Assembly: GCF_900090285.1 (NCBI RefSeq)
Contig: NZ_LT607754.1
Coordinates: 5,048,001 to 5,112,000 of the forward strand
Direction: 5' to 3'
DNA: 64,000 nt
Source: Micromonospora inositola
GTDB lineage: Bacteria > Actinomycetota > Actinomycetes > Mycobacteriales > Micromonosporaceae
Shown: piece after piece, positions 48,018 through 57,341 of the stretch
How the letters are laid out: each line of letters begins with the position of its first letter
Numbering within the stretch: the first letter of the stretch is position 1
Translations under genes and position numbers: made by a program
Notes under the pieces: generated by a model
Told to the model about the DNA's origin: nothing
Database searches by the model: none
What the model saw: only the letters and a program-made list of their open reading frames with translations

Positions 48018-48791
48018 TCAGCCGGCCCGCCACTGGTCGTAGCCCAGCTTGCCGACCAGCGCCAGGACCACCACCAGCAGCACCACCCGCACGAAGCCGG
48101 AGCCGCGCCGCAGCGCCATCCGCGCGCCCAGCGCGGCTCCGGCGACGTTGCACACCGCCATCCCCGCGCCCAGCAGCCACCACACGTGCCCGGTGTACGC
48201 GAACACCACCAGCGCGCCCAGGTTCGTCCCGGCGTTGACCACCTTCGCCATCGCCGAGCCGTGCACGAAGTCCGCACCCACCAGCGCGGTGAACGCCAAC
48301 ACCAGGAACGTCCCCGTACCCGGGCCGATCAACCCGTCGTACAGGGCGATGCCCAGCCCGGCCACCGCCACCGCCGCGACCACCCGGGCGGGTGTGCGCC
48401 GCTCCGGCTGCGCCACCACCCCCAACCGGGGCCGCGCCAGCACGAACAGGGCCACCGACACCAGCACCACCAGCACCACCGGCCGGTACGCCCCCGCCGG
48501 CACGGCCCCCGCGAGGGCCGCGCCGAGCCCGGCCGTCACCACCGCCAACCCCGCCGACGGCCCCGCCACCGCCCAGTCCAGTTTCGTCCGCCGCGCATAC
48601 GTCACCGCCGCGGTCGACGTGCCGAAGATCGCCGCCAGCTTGTTCGTGCCCAACGCGGTCGCCACCGGCACCCCGGGCGCGGCCACCAGCAGCGCCGGCA
48701 GCAGCAACAGCCCACCTCCGCCGACCACCGCGTCCACCCAGCCCGCCATGGCGGCCGCGGTCAGCAGGGTGGTCAGCGACAAGGGGTCCAC
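48018..48791 (-). CDS. TSUP (TauE/SafE) family permease
   Basis: A 257-residue membrane protein with about eight helices. Repeated family blocks are MAGWVDAVVGGGGLLLLPAL, GTNKLAAIFGTSTAAVTYAR, YDGLIGPGTGTFLVLAFTAL and AKVVNAGTNLGALVVFAYTG. TSUP members export or import sulfite, sulfonates or related anions. GTG 48791 (VDPLSLTTLL) fits the family start. Confidence 0.88.
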   Translation of the reverse strand: MDPLSLTTLLTAAAMAGWVDAVVGGGGLLLLPALLVAAPGVPVATALGTNKLAAIFGTSTAAVTYARRTKLDWAVAGPSAGLAVVTAGLGAALAGAVPAGAYRPVVLVVLVSVALFVLARPRLGVVAQPERRTPARVVAAVAVAGLGIALYDGLIGPGTGTFLVLAFTALVGADFVHGSAMAKVVNAGTNLGALVVFAYTGHVWWLLGAGMAVCNVAGAALGARMALRRGSGFVRVVLLVVVLALVGKLGYDQWRAG

Positions 48792-48866
48792 GGGCGGCCA
48801 TTCTGCCCACCCCGTGCGGCCCGGCGAGACCACCTGTGGCCAGCCTCACCGCCCCGGTCGGGAGCC

Positions 48867-48953
48867 TCAGCGGCCCCGCCGCCGCCGCAACCACAGACCG
48901 GCCGACGCCACCACCACGAACACCAGCACCGAACAGACCAACGCCTTGAGCAC
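48867..48953 (-). CDS. Possible 28-residue membrane peptide
   Basis: GTG 48953 to TGA 48867 encodes VLKALVCSVLVFVVVASAGL followed by WLRRRRGR: a single membrane helix with a positively charged tail, the layout of small membrane proteins. The Shine-Dalgarno is weak. The ORF sits alone between the TSUP gene and the endonuclease-phosphatase gene. It may be chance. Confidence 0.3.
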   Translation of the reverse strand: MLKALVCSVLVFVVVASAGLWLRRRRGR

Positions 48954-48988
48954 CTGGCAACCCTGCCACGGGGACGTAGGGTGTGCAC

Positions 48989-49768
48989 GTGCGCCTGGCC
49001 ACCTTCAACCTGCTGCACGGGCGATCCCTCACCGACGGGCTCGTCGACCCCGACCGCCTCACCGCCGCCGTCACCGCCCTCGACGCCGACGTCCTGGCCC
49101 TGCAGGAGGTCGACCGCGACCAGTCCCGCAGCGGCAACCTCGACCTCACCGCGGTCGCCGCCCGCGCCCTGGGCGCCCCCGAGCACCGCTTCGCCGCCGC
49201 CGTCGTCGGCACCCCCGGCGAACAGTTCCGCCCCCTGACCCACGACGACGACGGCCACGGCGAACCCTGCTACGGCATCGGCCTGGTCAGCCGCCACCCC
49301 GTCCGCTCCTGGCAGGTCACCCGGCTGCGGCCCGCCCCCGTACGCTCACCGGTCTACGTCCCCGGCCCCGGCGGCGGGCTCATCCTGCTGCGCGACGAAC
49401 CCCGCGTCGTCCTCGCCGCCGTCCTGGACACCCCGCACGGCCCGCTCACCGTCGCCGCCACCCACCTGTCCTTCGTCCCCGGCTGGAACGCGCTGCAACT
49501 GCGCCGCGTGGTCCGCGCCCTGCGCGCCCTGCCCGCCCCGCGGATCCTGCTGGGCGATCTCAACCTCCCCGCCGGACCCGCCGCGCTGCTGTCCCGGTGG
49601 CGGCCCCTCGGCCGCCGCCCCACCTACCCGGCCGGGCAGCCTCGCGTCCAGCTCGACCACATCCTCGCCGACCGGCAGGGCCTGGACCGGCTCCCGCCCG
49701 TCACCGCCGTCGACACCCCGCTGTCGGCCATCTCCGACCATCGGCCCCTCATCGTCGACCTCGGCTGA
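48989..49768 (+). CDS. Endonuclease/exonuclease/phosphatase family protein
   Basis: A 259-residue EEP-fold protein: RLATFNLLHGRSL, DVLALQEVDRDQSRSG (metal Glu), VAATHLSFVPGWNALQLRRV (His), ILLGDLNLPAGPAA (Asp-Asn) and SDHRPLIVDL at the end (Asp-His). The group includes DNases, sphingomyelinases and phosphatases; the substrate is not clear. GTG 48989 is preferred to GTG 48983. Confidence 0.87.
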   Translation: MRLATFNLLHGRSLTDGLVDPDRLTAAVTALDADVLALQEVDRDQSRSGNLDLTAVAARALGAPEHRFAAAVVGTPGEQFRPLTHDDDGHGEPCYGIGLVSRHPVRSWQVTRLRPAPVRSPVYVPGPGGGLILLRDEPRVVLAAVLDTPHGPLTVAATHLSFVPGWNALQLRRVVRALRALPAPRILLGDLNLPAGPAALLSRWRPLGRRPTYPAGQPRVQLDHILADRQGLDRLPPVTAVDTPLSAISDHRPLIVDLG

Positions 49769-49896
49769 GCAGCTCCTCCGCAGCCACGCCACCTACCGTC
49801 ACCGCGACGGAAGGCGGCACCCCTGCGGCCGGGCCCACGCCCGTGGTGGCGATGGTGAAAAGAGGGGAGGGGCCAGGTAGGTGGCTCACCGGCGCC

Positions 49897-50775
49897 TCAG
49901 CCCAGCCCGGCCGCCCGCCGCGCCGCCCGAACCGCGTTGCGGAACAACATCGCCACCGTCGTCGGCCCCACCCCACCGACCCGCGGGGTGATCGCCCCCG
50001 CCACCTCGGCACACGACTCGTCCACGTCCGGCAGCAACCGCCGACCCTCGTAGCGCACCCCGCCACCGACCACCACCGCACCCGGACGCACATGCTCCGG
50101 CCGCACGATCCCCGGCACCCCGGCCGCCGCCACGAGGATCTCCGCCCGCCGTGTGTACCGCGGCCAGTCCGCCACCCCGGTGTGCACCACCGTCACCGCC
50201 GCGTTCGCCGTCGGCCGCTTCTGCGCCAACAACATCGCCAACGGCCGACCCAACGTGGCCCCCCGACCCAGGATCACCACCTCCCGGCCGGCCACCGGCA
50301 CTCCGTGGAACGCCAGCAACGCCTCGATCCCCGCCGGTGTGCACGGCAGTGGCCCCGGCAACCCCAACGCCAGCCGGCCCATGTTCACCGGATGCATGCC
50401 GTCCACGTCCTTGTCCGGATCCAGCACCTGCAAGGCCCGGTCGTAGTCCAGGTGTGCCGGGATCGGATGCTGCACCAGCACCCCGTGCACCGTCTTGTCC
50501 GCGTTGAAGTCCTCCAGCACCCGGTGCAGCTCCGCCTGCGACGCCGACGCCGGCAGGTGCACGTGCGGGGAGGCGAACCCCAGCTCCGCCGCCTGCCGCT
50601 GCTTGATCCGGATGTACCCGGCGCTGGCGTCGTCATCGCCCACCAGGACCGTCGCCAACGCCGGCGTCACCCCCGCCGCGCGCAGGGCCGCAACATCCTC
50701 GGCGACCTCCGCCAGCACCCGCTCCGCCACCGGCCCACCCGGCAACAGCCGAGCCGTCGTACCCGTAGAAGACAT
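49897..50775 (-). CDS. folD: Methylenetetrahydrofolate dehydrogenase/cyclohydrolase
   Basis: A 292-residue bifunctional FolD that interconverts methylene-, methenyl- and 10-formyl-THF. Motifs are VLVGDDDASAGYIRIKQRQA (active-site Tyr and Lys), HGVLVQHPIPAHLDYDRALQ, KDVDGMHPVNMGRL, PCTPAGIEALL and the NADP loop VVILGRGATLGRPLAMLL. The end GVGPTTVAML is normal. A ZTP riboswitch lies directly upstream. The upstream minus-strand gene ends only 95 bp before. Confidence 0.93.
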   Translation of the reverse strand: MSSTGTTARLLPGGPVAERVLAEVAEDVAALRAAGVTPALATVLVGDDDASAGYIRIKQRQAAELGFASPHVHLPASASQAELHRVLEDFNADKTVHGVLVQHPIPAHLDYDRALQVLDPDKDVDGMHPVNMGRLALGLPGPLPCTPAGIEALLAFHGVPVAGREVVILGRGATLGRPLAMLLAQKRPTANAAVTVVHTGVADWPRYTRRAEILVAAAGVPGIVRPEHVRPGAVVVGGGVRYEGRRLLPDVDESCAEVAGAITPRVGGVGPTTVAMLFRNAVRAARRAAGLG

Positions 50776-50781
50776 GCCACA

Positions 50782-50868
50782 CCTCGCCCGCGGAGGCCCA
50801 GGCGGTCGACCCCCGCGACGAGCTCCCCGATGGTTACTGCCATCCCCGGTGCCGCCAGTCGCGTCAGC
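50782..50868 (-). promoter_or_regulatory. ZTP (pfl) riboswitch upstream of folD
   Basis: Read on the minus strand: GACGCGACTGGCGG (from about 50866), GGCAGTAACCATCGGGGAGC and CCGCCTGGGC (50796-50805). These match the pfl core (GACUGGCG, ACCACCGGGGAGC, CCGCCUGGGC). The 3' end CCTC-CGCGGGC-GAGG folds into a hairpin whose GAGG (50782-50785) is the ribosome-binding site 7 bp before ATG 50775, so ZTP binding would likely expose it. folD is a usual target. Confidence 0.9.
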
Positions 50869-50870
50869 GG

Positions 50871-51896
50871 TCAGCCTGCCACATCCCACCCGCCGATCGC
50901 ACCCGCCACCGCCCACCAGCCGGGCAGCGACGCCACCACCTCGTCCGCTCGCCGCCGCCGCTGCGCCGCCGACGCGACCCCCAGATCCGCGACCGCCGCC
51001 TCGAACGCCGGCCGCAACGCCACCTCCCGCCCCGGCGCGTCCGCCGCCAGGATGCTGTGACACCGGGCGTACGTCGCGACGATCCAGAACATCGCCTCCC
51101 GGTGCCGGCCCGCCGCGATCAACTCCGCGCTGCCGTCCACCACCACCGGCCGCGCCGCCGGGCTGATGTCCGCGCTGAAGACGAACGGGGTACGGGCCAC
51201 CCGCGCCGCCTCGTCGTACGTGGCCGCCAACCCGGCCAGGTGCCCTCGCACCCGGTCCGGACCCACCCCGCCACCGTCCAGCGACGCCAACAGCTCCGGA
51301 TACCGGTCGGCCAACCCGTGCGCCGCCAGCACCTCCCGGGCCAGCACGTACCGCCGGCGCACCGTCGGATTCCGCAGCGCCGCCACCGCCGGCAGCACCG
51401 CCGCCACCGACGTCGGGAACAACCACGCCGTCACCTGTTCGTGCAGCGGCGCCGCCGCGTCCACCACCCGCAGCCCGTCCTCGATCCGGCGGCGCACCCC
51501 CGCGCACCGCCGCCGCACCCACACCGGATCGGGGAACCCCGCCGCCACCCGGTCGCGGATCGTCGCCAGCCGGCCCGTCGGATCGGCGATCACCGTGTCC
51601 GTACGGAAGCACGGCGCGAACACCCACGACCCGAGCACGTCCTCCGGCGACCCGAGATCGGCCCAGGTGAGCGCGGTCACCTCCAAGAGCACGCCCCGGT
51701 GGCGGAGCTTGCCCAGCTTCGCGGCCGGCTCGTCGCGCACCACCACGACGTCCACGTCCGACGACGCCGGCAGCACCGCGTCATCCGGCAACCCCACCGT
51801 CGATCCGCTGAAGAAAGCGCCCCGCACGCCCGGCTCCCGCCGCGCGTGCTCCCGCACCCACTCCGCCGCCACCGCCCGCGCTTCACCCGTATGCAT
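50871..51896 (-). CDS. Nucleotidyltransferase-fold protein
   Basis: A 341-residue protein. GAFFSGSTVGLPDDAVLPAS SDVDVVVV gives the Gly-Ser and Asp-x-Asp metal site of polymerase-beta-like nucleotidyltransferases, and LLEVTALTWADLGSPEDVL follows as the third acidic region. The C-terminal half is helical (AREVLAAHGLADRYPELLAS). Aminoglycoside or nucleotide transfer is possible but no specific family is recognised. ATG 51896 is taken as start. Confidence 0.78.
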   Translation of the reverse strand: MHTGEARAVAAEWVREHARREPGVRGAFFSGSTVGLPDDAVLPASSDVDVVVVRDEPAAKLGKLRHRGVLLEVTALTWADLGSPEDVLGSWVFAPCFRTDTVIADPTGRLATIRDRVAAGFPDPVWVRRRCAGVRRRIEDGLRVVDAAAPLHEQVTAWLFPTSVAAVLPAVAALRNPTVRRRYVLAREVLAAHGLADRYPELLASLDGGGVGPDRVRGHLAGLAATYDEAARVARTPFVFSADISPAARPVVVDGSAELIAAGRHREAMFWIVATYARCHSILAADAPGREVALRPAFEAAVADLGVASAAQRRRRADEVVASLPGWWAVAGAIGGWDVAG

Positions 51897-52046
51897 TCCG
51901 GAGATGGTGCCACCGGGTGCGGCCGTTCGCTGTGTCCCGCTGATCTGCTCGTCCCGGGCGACCTTCGTGACATCTGTTGGCCCTGACCGTGAGCAGAACT
52001 GCTCCGGCACAGCGTCGTGGCCGCGGATGCGCCCCCAATTTCCCGA

Positions 52047-52429
52047 TCAACGCTCACTCGAGGCGGGGCGGGCGCGGTATTCCTCGTCGGTGACGAGCTC
52101 GCCCCATTCGGACTCGGGGCCCTGGCCCTCGCCGGGGCCCTCCCACATGGCGAGGTGGGTCATGAAACGGTCGGGGGTGGCCCCGTGCCAGTGCCACTCG
52201 CCCGGGGTGTGTGGACGGTGTCACCGGGCCGCATGACGACGACCTGGCCGCCGCGGGACTGCACCAGCCCGATCCCCTCGGTGACGTGCAGCGTCTGCCC
52301 GACTGCGTGGCAGTGCCAGGCGGTGCGGGCGCCGGGGGCGAAGCGCACGACGTTGACGCGCATCCGGGAGGGCTCCTGGCCGGCGGCGACGACATCGAAC
52401 CAGACGTCGCCGGTGAACACCTCCATCAC
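52047..52429 (-). pseudogene. Cupin-domain protein, frameshifted
   Basis: From ATG 52429 the frame gives a typical small cupin: GDVWFDVVAAGQEPSRMRVN, FAPGARTAWHCHAVGQTLHV and MRPGDTVHTP. At a run of four G on the plus strand (52204-52207) the frame slips. One added base restores PPGEWHWHGATPDRFMTHLA, ending EEYRARPASSER with TGA at 52047-52049. Both cupin metal motifs are present across the break, so the protein was functional until recently or the shift is a sequencing error. Confidence 0.75.
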
Positions 52430-52688
52430 AGCGTGTGATCAGTATCGCCGCTCGGTGTATGGCCCGGGCCATGACCATCAAACCGGCGGCGACGCGGGCC
52501 AGGGAGAGCCTGTCGTTCCAGGTACCGGCAGAACCCCCCACGAGCCCCCAACGTTCGCCGGTCCTCTCCGGTCCGGGCGTGGGGTTCCCAGCGACACCAC
52601 CGCCTGGTGACCGCACAGCGGGTTTGTCGCGCCCAGGACGGGCTAAACGGCCCCCACCGTAGGACAGCGGAGGGAGCGTGGGGCGCCG

Positions 52689-55169
52689 GTGGCTGTAGAC
52701 CCGGGTTGTGAGCTGTGCGCCGGGGATCTGCCGAGCGGCTGGGCGCTGACATACCCCGATGGCGACCCAGCCGGTGAAGCGACGCGGGAGACCATGCTGA
52801 CCCTGGGCAACGGGCGCATGGCGACCCGAGGGGCGCCCCCGGAGGCGACATCCGACGGCGTCCACTACCCGGGCACCTATCTGGCCGGCTTCCACAATCG
52901 GCTCTCCGGCCGAACCAGCTCGGATGGCGAGGACAGCATCGTCAACCTACCGAACTGGCTGCCATTGACGTTCCGCCCGGCCGGCGGCGACTGGTTCACG
53001 CCGCAACAGGGGCGGCGTGTGCACGAGCACCGGGTGCTGGATCTGCGCAGCGGGGTCTATCTGCGGGAACTGCTGGTGGTCGACCGCCAGCAGCGACGGA
53101 CCAGACTCCGGCAGCGGCGCCTCGTGTCGATGGCGAACCCTCATCTGGCGGTGTTGGAGACGACCATCGTCCCAGAGAACTGGTCGGGCCGGTTGGAAAT
53201 CAGGTCGGCCGTCGACGCCGGGATCGTCAACTCCAACGCGGCGCTGGAAGCCGGAACCTGCGGTCGGCATCTCACCGACGTTGCCAGCGGTGCGGATGAT
53301 CCGGAGACGGTGTGGTTGACCGCGGCGACGACCGGCTCCCGGCAGCGGCTCGCCGTCGTCACCCGCACCAGGGTCGGCGTTCCCGACGCCCCTGGGCCCC
53401 ACGCCTCGCGGGTCACGGCCCCCGGGCCCGACGCCATGGGTCACGTGATCGGCGTCGATGTGGTGCCGGGGAGACGGGTGTCGGTGGAGAAGACGGTAGC
53501 GGTCTTCTCCAGCCACGATCGCGCCGTCGACGAGCCGCTGACCGCTGCGCGGGAGGAACTGCGGTACGCGGCGGCGTCCGATGCGTTGCTGGCCGAGCAT
53601 GCCGCCGCGTGGAACCGGCTGTGGGAGCGGTTTCGGCTCGACGTCGGCGAGGAACACAGATGGCAGTTGCCGGTCCGGGTGCACACCTTCCACCTGCTGC
53701 AAACGTTGTCGCCGCACACGATCGCCCTGGACGCGGGCGTGCCCGCGCGGGGGCTGCACGGAGAGGGGTACCACGGCCACATCTTCTGGGACGAGCTGTT
53801 CGTCTATCCGTACCTGAACCTGCGGTTGCCGGAGCTGACCCGGGCGTTGCTGGAGTATCGGCACCGGAGGTTGACGGCCGCGCGGCGGCAAGCGGAGGCC
53901 GCAGGCATGGTGGGCGCCTTGTTTCCCTGGCAGAGCGGCAGCAGCGGCCAAGACGAAAGTCCCAGCCGTTCACGCTCCCCGGTCACCGGGAGGTGGGTGG
54001 ACGACTACACCGGTCGGCAGCAGCACGTCAATCTCGCGGTGGCCTACTGCGTGTGGCGGTACTGGGAGACGACAGCCGACCTGTCCTTCCTCGTCAGCTG
54101 CGGGGTCGAGTTGCTGGTCGAGACGGCACGGTTCTGGGCCGGTCTGGCCACCTACAACCCGTCCGATGACCGCTACGACATCAGGGGGGTGCTGGGGCCC
54201 GACGAGTATCACGACGGCTACCCGGGCCGGCCCGGCCTGGGGCTGGACAACTCTGCGTACATCAACGTGATGGTTGCGTGGATGCTGACCCGCGCCGAGG
54301 AGGCGTACGCGATCACACGCGGGCACCCGGGTGCGGTGCCATGGCGGGAGGTCACCGTCGACGACGCCGAACGCCGCCAGTGGGCACACATCAGCCACCG
54401 GCTGCGGCTGGCCTTCCTCAACGACGGCATCCTCGCCCAGTTCGAACGGTACGGCGACCTGGCGGAGCTCGACTGGGACCGGTACCGGCGGCAGTACGAC
54501 GACCTGCGCCTACTGGGGTCGCTGCTGCAGGCCGAGGGCGACGACCCCAACCGCTACAAGATCTCCAAGCAGGCCGATGTGCTGATGCTGCTGTACCTGT
54601 TCAGCGCCGAGGAACTCACCGGGCTGGTGCGCCGCCTCGGCTACGACTTCAACCAGTCCCGGATCCCCGCCACCGTCGAGCACTACCTGTCCCGCACGAC
54701 GCACGGCTCCACCCTGAGCCGGGTCGCGCACGCCTGGGTGCTCGCCCGCACTGACCGTCGCCGGTCCTTCGACATGCTGCAGACCGCGCTCGGCACCGAT
54801 CTCGTCGACCCGGAACACAGCTCGACGCGAGAAGGCATCCACCTCGGCGCCACTGCCGGCACGCTCGACATCCTGCAACGCTGCTACACCGGCCTCGAGG
54901 TCCGCGACAACGTCCTTCGACTCGACCCGCTGCTGCCCGAAGGACTCGACCACCTCGACACCGTGATCCGCTACCGCAACCTGTTGATCGACTTGCACGT
55001 CGACCGCGAGCGAGTGCGGATCTCAGCCGCCCCCGGGGCGGACCGACCCGTGCCGCTGACTGTCCTGGACAGCTCTGTGCTGCTCTCACCCGGCGACACG
55101 ATCACCATCACGCTCAATCACCGCACCGGCCCGGCGGATCAACCGCCGCCCACCAACCCACCACGGTAG
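52689..55169 (+). CDS. GH65 family glycoside phosphorylase/hydrolase
   Basis: An 826-residue enzyme of the maltose/trehalose/kojibiose phosphorylase family. N-terminal beta-sandwich: LTLGNGRMATRGA, HYPGTYLAGFHNR. Catalytic (alpha/alpha)6 barrel: GLHGEGYHGHIFWDELFVYP, MVGALFPWQSGSSGQD, and RGVLGPDEYHDGYPG whose Glu, about residue 506, is the general acid. YKISKQADVLMLLYLFSAEE, then THGSTLSRVAHAWVLARTDR, completes the phosphate/substrate loop region. It would cleave an alpha-glucosidic disaccharide with phosphate. No beta-phosphoglucomutase gene lies beside it. Confidence 0.9.
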   Translation: MAVDPGCELCAGDLPSGWALTYPDGDPAGEATRETMLTLGNGRMATRGAPPEATSDGVHYPGTYLAGFHNRLSGRTSSDGEDSIVNLPNWLPLTFRPAGGDWFTPQQGRRVHEHRVLDLRSGVYLRELLVVDRQQRRTRLRQRRLVSMANPHLAVLETTIVPENWSGRLEIRSAVDAGIVNSNAALEAGTCGRHLTDVASGADDPETVWLTAATTGSRQRLAVVTRTRVGVPDAPGPHASRVTAPGPDAMGHVIGVDVVPGRRVSVEKTVAVFSSHDRAVDEPLTAAREELRYAAASDALLAEHAAAWNRLWERFRLDVGEEHRWQLPVRVHTFHLLQTLSPHTIALDAGVPARGLHGEGYHGHIFWDELFVYPYLNLRLPELTRALLEYRHRRLTAARRQAEAAGMVGALFPWQSGSSGQDESPSRSRSPVTGRWVDDYTGRQQHVNLAVAYCVWRYWETTADLSFLVSCGVELLVETARFWAGLATYNPSDDRYDIRGVLGPDEYHDGYPGRPGLGLDNSAYINVMVAWMLTRAEEAYAITRGHPGAVPWREVTVDDAERRQWAHISHRLRLAFLNDGILAQFERYGDLAELDWDRYRRQYDDLRLLGSLLQAEGDDPNRYKISKQADVLMLLYLFSAEELTGLVRRLGYDFNQSRIPATVEHYLSRTTHGSTLSRVAHAWVLARTDRRRSFDMLQTALGTDLVDPEHSSTREGIHLGATAGTLDILQRCYTGLEVRDNVLRLDPLLPEGLDHLDTVIRYRNLLIDLHVDRERVRISAAPGADRPVPLTVLDSSVLLSPGDTITITLNHRTGPADQPPPTNPPR

Positions 55170-55233
55170 ACGGAGCAAAGGTGACGCGACCGGCACCCTC
55201 GTAGGCTGAGGTTCGCTCTTCCACCCCGGACGC

Positions 55234-56301
55234 CTAACAATGGGCGTGCTCCACGGCGGTCAAACCCAGCCACGACGCCAACGCCTCCAGCTCGGCGCGC
55301 ACCGCCTCAGCCACCTCCGCACCGAACGGCACGTCCTCGTGCACGGCGTGCACCCGCAGGATCGACGCCTTCCGGTCGGCCACCGCGTCCACCTTCCCGA
55401 CCAACTCGTCGTGGTGCAGCACCGGCAACGCGAAGTAACCCCAGCGCCGCTTCGCCTTCGGCACGTACATCTCCAGGTGGTACTCGAAGCCGAACAGCTC
55501 CAGCGCGCGCTTGCGGTCGTGCACCAGCCGATCGAACGGCGACAGCAACGCCGTACGCCCCGCGAACGAACCACCGATCGCCGCCCGGTCCACCCGCCAC
55601 CCGCCCGACGTGCCCTCCACCACCGCCGGCTCGCCGGCCTCGCCCACCACCGAGGAGCGGGCGATCCCCAGCGACCGCAACAGCCGCTCGTCCCGCAACC
55701 GGACCGCATCGCCCACCGGGACGACCGGCGCGCCCACCGGGTACACCCGCTCCGCCAGATCCCAGCGCCGCTGCCGCCCCACCCGACCGGAGATTGCGAT
55801 CTCGCCCCGCGCGGCCAGAAACTCCAACATCTGCGTCACGTTGCGGTTGTTCGTCCACCCCGTCGACGGCCACGGCACCTCGCTGCGGTCCGGCACCTCC
55901 CGCGACAGCAGCGGCCCGGAAGCACGCAACAGGTCCAACACGTACCCGCGGAACCGCTCGTTGGCTTGCAGCCAGTCCCGCCGCCGCGCGTCCTGCGGCC
56001 ATGCCGCCATCTCCGCCCGGTACAGCCCCAGGTCCGTCATCGGCCGCACCATCGCCCGATGCTCGAACAGCGTCCGGTCCCGCTCCACCGCCGACAGCAG
56101 GTGCTCCGGCTCGTACGCGCCCCCCAGCCGCGTCCACGCCACCAGGTCAGCGCTCGGCGCCACCGCGGCCGTCGGATCCAGCTGCAGGAACGTCAACCGG
56201 TCCACCACCGCCAGCAGATCGGAAGGCCGGCCCGCGTCGAGCAACTGGGCGCGGACCGCGATCCGCCGAGCCTCCACACGATCAAGCCGGTGCGCCACCA
56301 T
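55234..56301 (-). CDS. AlkZ/YcaQ-type winged-helix DNA glycosylase
   Basis: A 355-residue member of the HTH_42 family. The catalytic Q-hydrophobic-D motif is in RLTFLQLDPTAAVAPSADLV, matching the YcaQ/AlkX branch that unhooks DNA crosslinks. Other marks are LLSREVPDRSEVPWPSTGW and PFDRLVHDRKRALELFGFEY and KRRWGYFALPVLHHDELVGK. It starts 9 bp after the recombinase gene on the same strand, so the two may be cotranscribed. Confidence 0.85.
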   Translation of the reverse strand: MVAHRLDRVEARRIAVRAQLLDAGRPSDLLAVVDRLTFLQLDPTAAVAPSADLVAWTRLGGAYEPEHLLSAVERDRTLFEHRAMVRPMTDLGLYRAEMAAWPQDARRRDWLQANERFRGYVLDLLRASGPLLSREVPDRSEVPWPSTGWTNNRNVTQMLEFLAARGEIAISGRVGRQRRWDLAERVYPVGAPVVPVGDAVRLRDERLLRSLGIARSSVVGEAGEPAVVEGTSGGWRVDRAAIGGSFAGRTALLSPFDRLVHDRKRALELFGFEYHLEMYVPKAKRRWGYFALPVLHHDELVGKVDAVADRKASILRVHAVHEDVPFGAEVAEAVRAELEALASWLGLTAVEHAHC

Positions 56302-56310
56302 GCGCCGAGG

Positions 56311-57324
56311 CTAGCCCCGCCGACCGACAGCATTCCGACCCGGCAACTCGGCCAGCGCGCGATTCGTCCGGTTCGACCGCACCGCCGCCCGCTGCTGACC
56401 TGCCGTCACCTCGATGTACGTCTGTGAGGACGCCAACGACGCGTGCCCCAACAACCGCATGATCTCCGCCGCGCTCGCGCCGTCCTCGGCCAACCGGGTC
56501 GCGAAGGTGTGCCGCAGCGCGTGCAGCCGCGCCCCGCGCGGCACCCGGTCGCCGATACCGGCCCGCCGGTAACAGGACTCCACCAGGTACTGCAGCCCAC
56601 CCCGGCGCAACGGCTCACCCCGCCGGTCCACCAGCAGCGCAGAATCCGGCCGCACGCTGCGCGCCCCGAACCGGTGGGCCCGACTCTCCAGATAGTCCGC
56701 CAGCACCCGGTCCAGGTCGTCCTCGATAGGCACCACCCGGGGACGACCGCCCTTGCCCGCCACATCGACCCGCCGTTCCCCGCTCCGACCGGCCAGCGAC
56801 GCCACCCGCAGCGCCAGCAGCTCGGACAGGCGCAGCCCGGCGCAGAGCGCCAGGGCCAGCACCGCCAGGTCCCGTTCCGGCCACGGGTCGCGCTGCCGGC
56901 CGTCCTCCCGGGCCACCGCGGCGAGCAACTCTTCCGGGGTGCCCTCGCCACGCAGCGGCTTGGGCTGGGGGAGCGGGGCGCGGGGCCGCCCCACCGCCGG
57001 CATCGGATTTCCCGGTACGACCCCCTCGGCGACCAGGAACGTGAAGAAGTTGTTCCAGGTGGACCAGGCGCGGTGTACCGAGGCGGCGGCGCGGGGAGCG
57101 GCGTACCGGGCGAATGCGGCCCGCATGACCCGGGGGGAGAGGGCGCTGATCATCAGCTGGTCGAGGGGGAGGGGAGGGGTCGAATCCTCGCCCACCAGCG
57201 CGGCGACGCTGTTCAGGTCCCGCCGGTACGCGGCCAGGGTGTGCGGGGAAGGCTTCCGGGTGGCCCGGGCGGTCAGGAACTCCTCGATCAGAACTCCTAC
57301 CGATTCGTCCCGTTTGTCATGCAT
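56311..57324 (-). CDS. Tyrosine recombinase (XerC/XerD-like)
   Basis: A 337-residue intact recombinase. The SAM-like N-terminal domain (EFLTARATRKPSPHTLAAYR) is followed by the catalytic domain with all residues: Arg in ALCAGLRLSELLALRV, Lys in VAGKGGRPRVVP, HALRHTFATRL (H-x-x-R), LLGHASLASS, and the nucleophile Tyr in SQTYIEVTAGQQ. ATG 57324 lies inside a 24-bp palindrome. The frame stays open about 130 codons upstream, but that stretch has no conserved character. Length is that of Xer proteins. Confidence 0.88.
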   Translation of the reverse strand: MHDKRDESVGVLIEEFLTARATRKPSPHTLAAYRRDLNSVAALVGEDSTPPLPLDQLMISALSPRVMRAAFARYAAPRAAASVHRAWSTWNNFFTFLVAEGVVPGNPMPAVGRPRAPLPQPKPLRGEGTPEELLAAVAREDGRQRDPWPERDLAVLALALCAGLRLSELLALRVASLAGRSGERRVDVAGKGGRPRVVPIEDDLDRVLADYLESRAHRFGARSVRPDSALLVDRRGEPLRRGGLQYLVESCYRRAGIGDRVPRGARLHALRHTFATRLAEDGASAAEIMRLLGHASLASSQTYIEVTAGQQRAAVRSNRTNRALAELPGRNAVGRRG

Positions 57325-57341
57325 AAGGGATATTATGCATG
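57318..57341. promoter_or_regulatory. Palindrome over the recombinase start codon
   Basis: CATGCATAA (57318-57326) and TTATGCATG (57333-57341) form a perfect 9-bp inverted repeat around GGGATA. The ATG of the recombinase is inside the left arm, so a bound protein would block both initiation and translation signals. It resembles an autoregulatory operator or a recombination core. Much more AT-rich than its surroundings. Confidence 0.55.

Noticed and set aside
48049..51060. 1003-codon plus frame opposite TSUP and folD
   Set aside because: Pro/Arg/Thr-rich shadow of two real minus-strand genes and one plus-strand gene in another frame.
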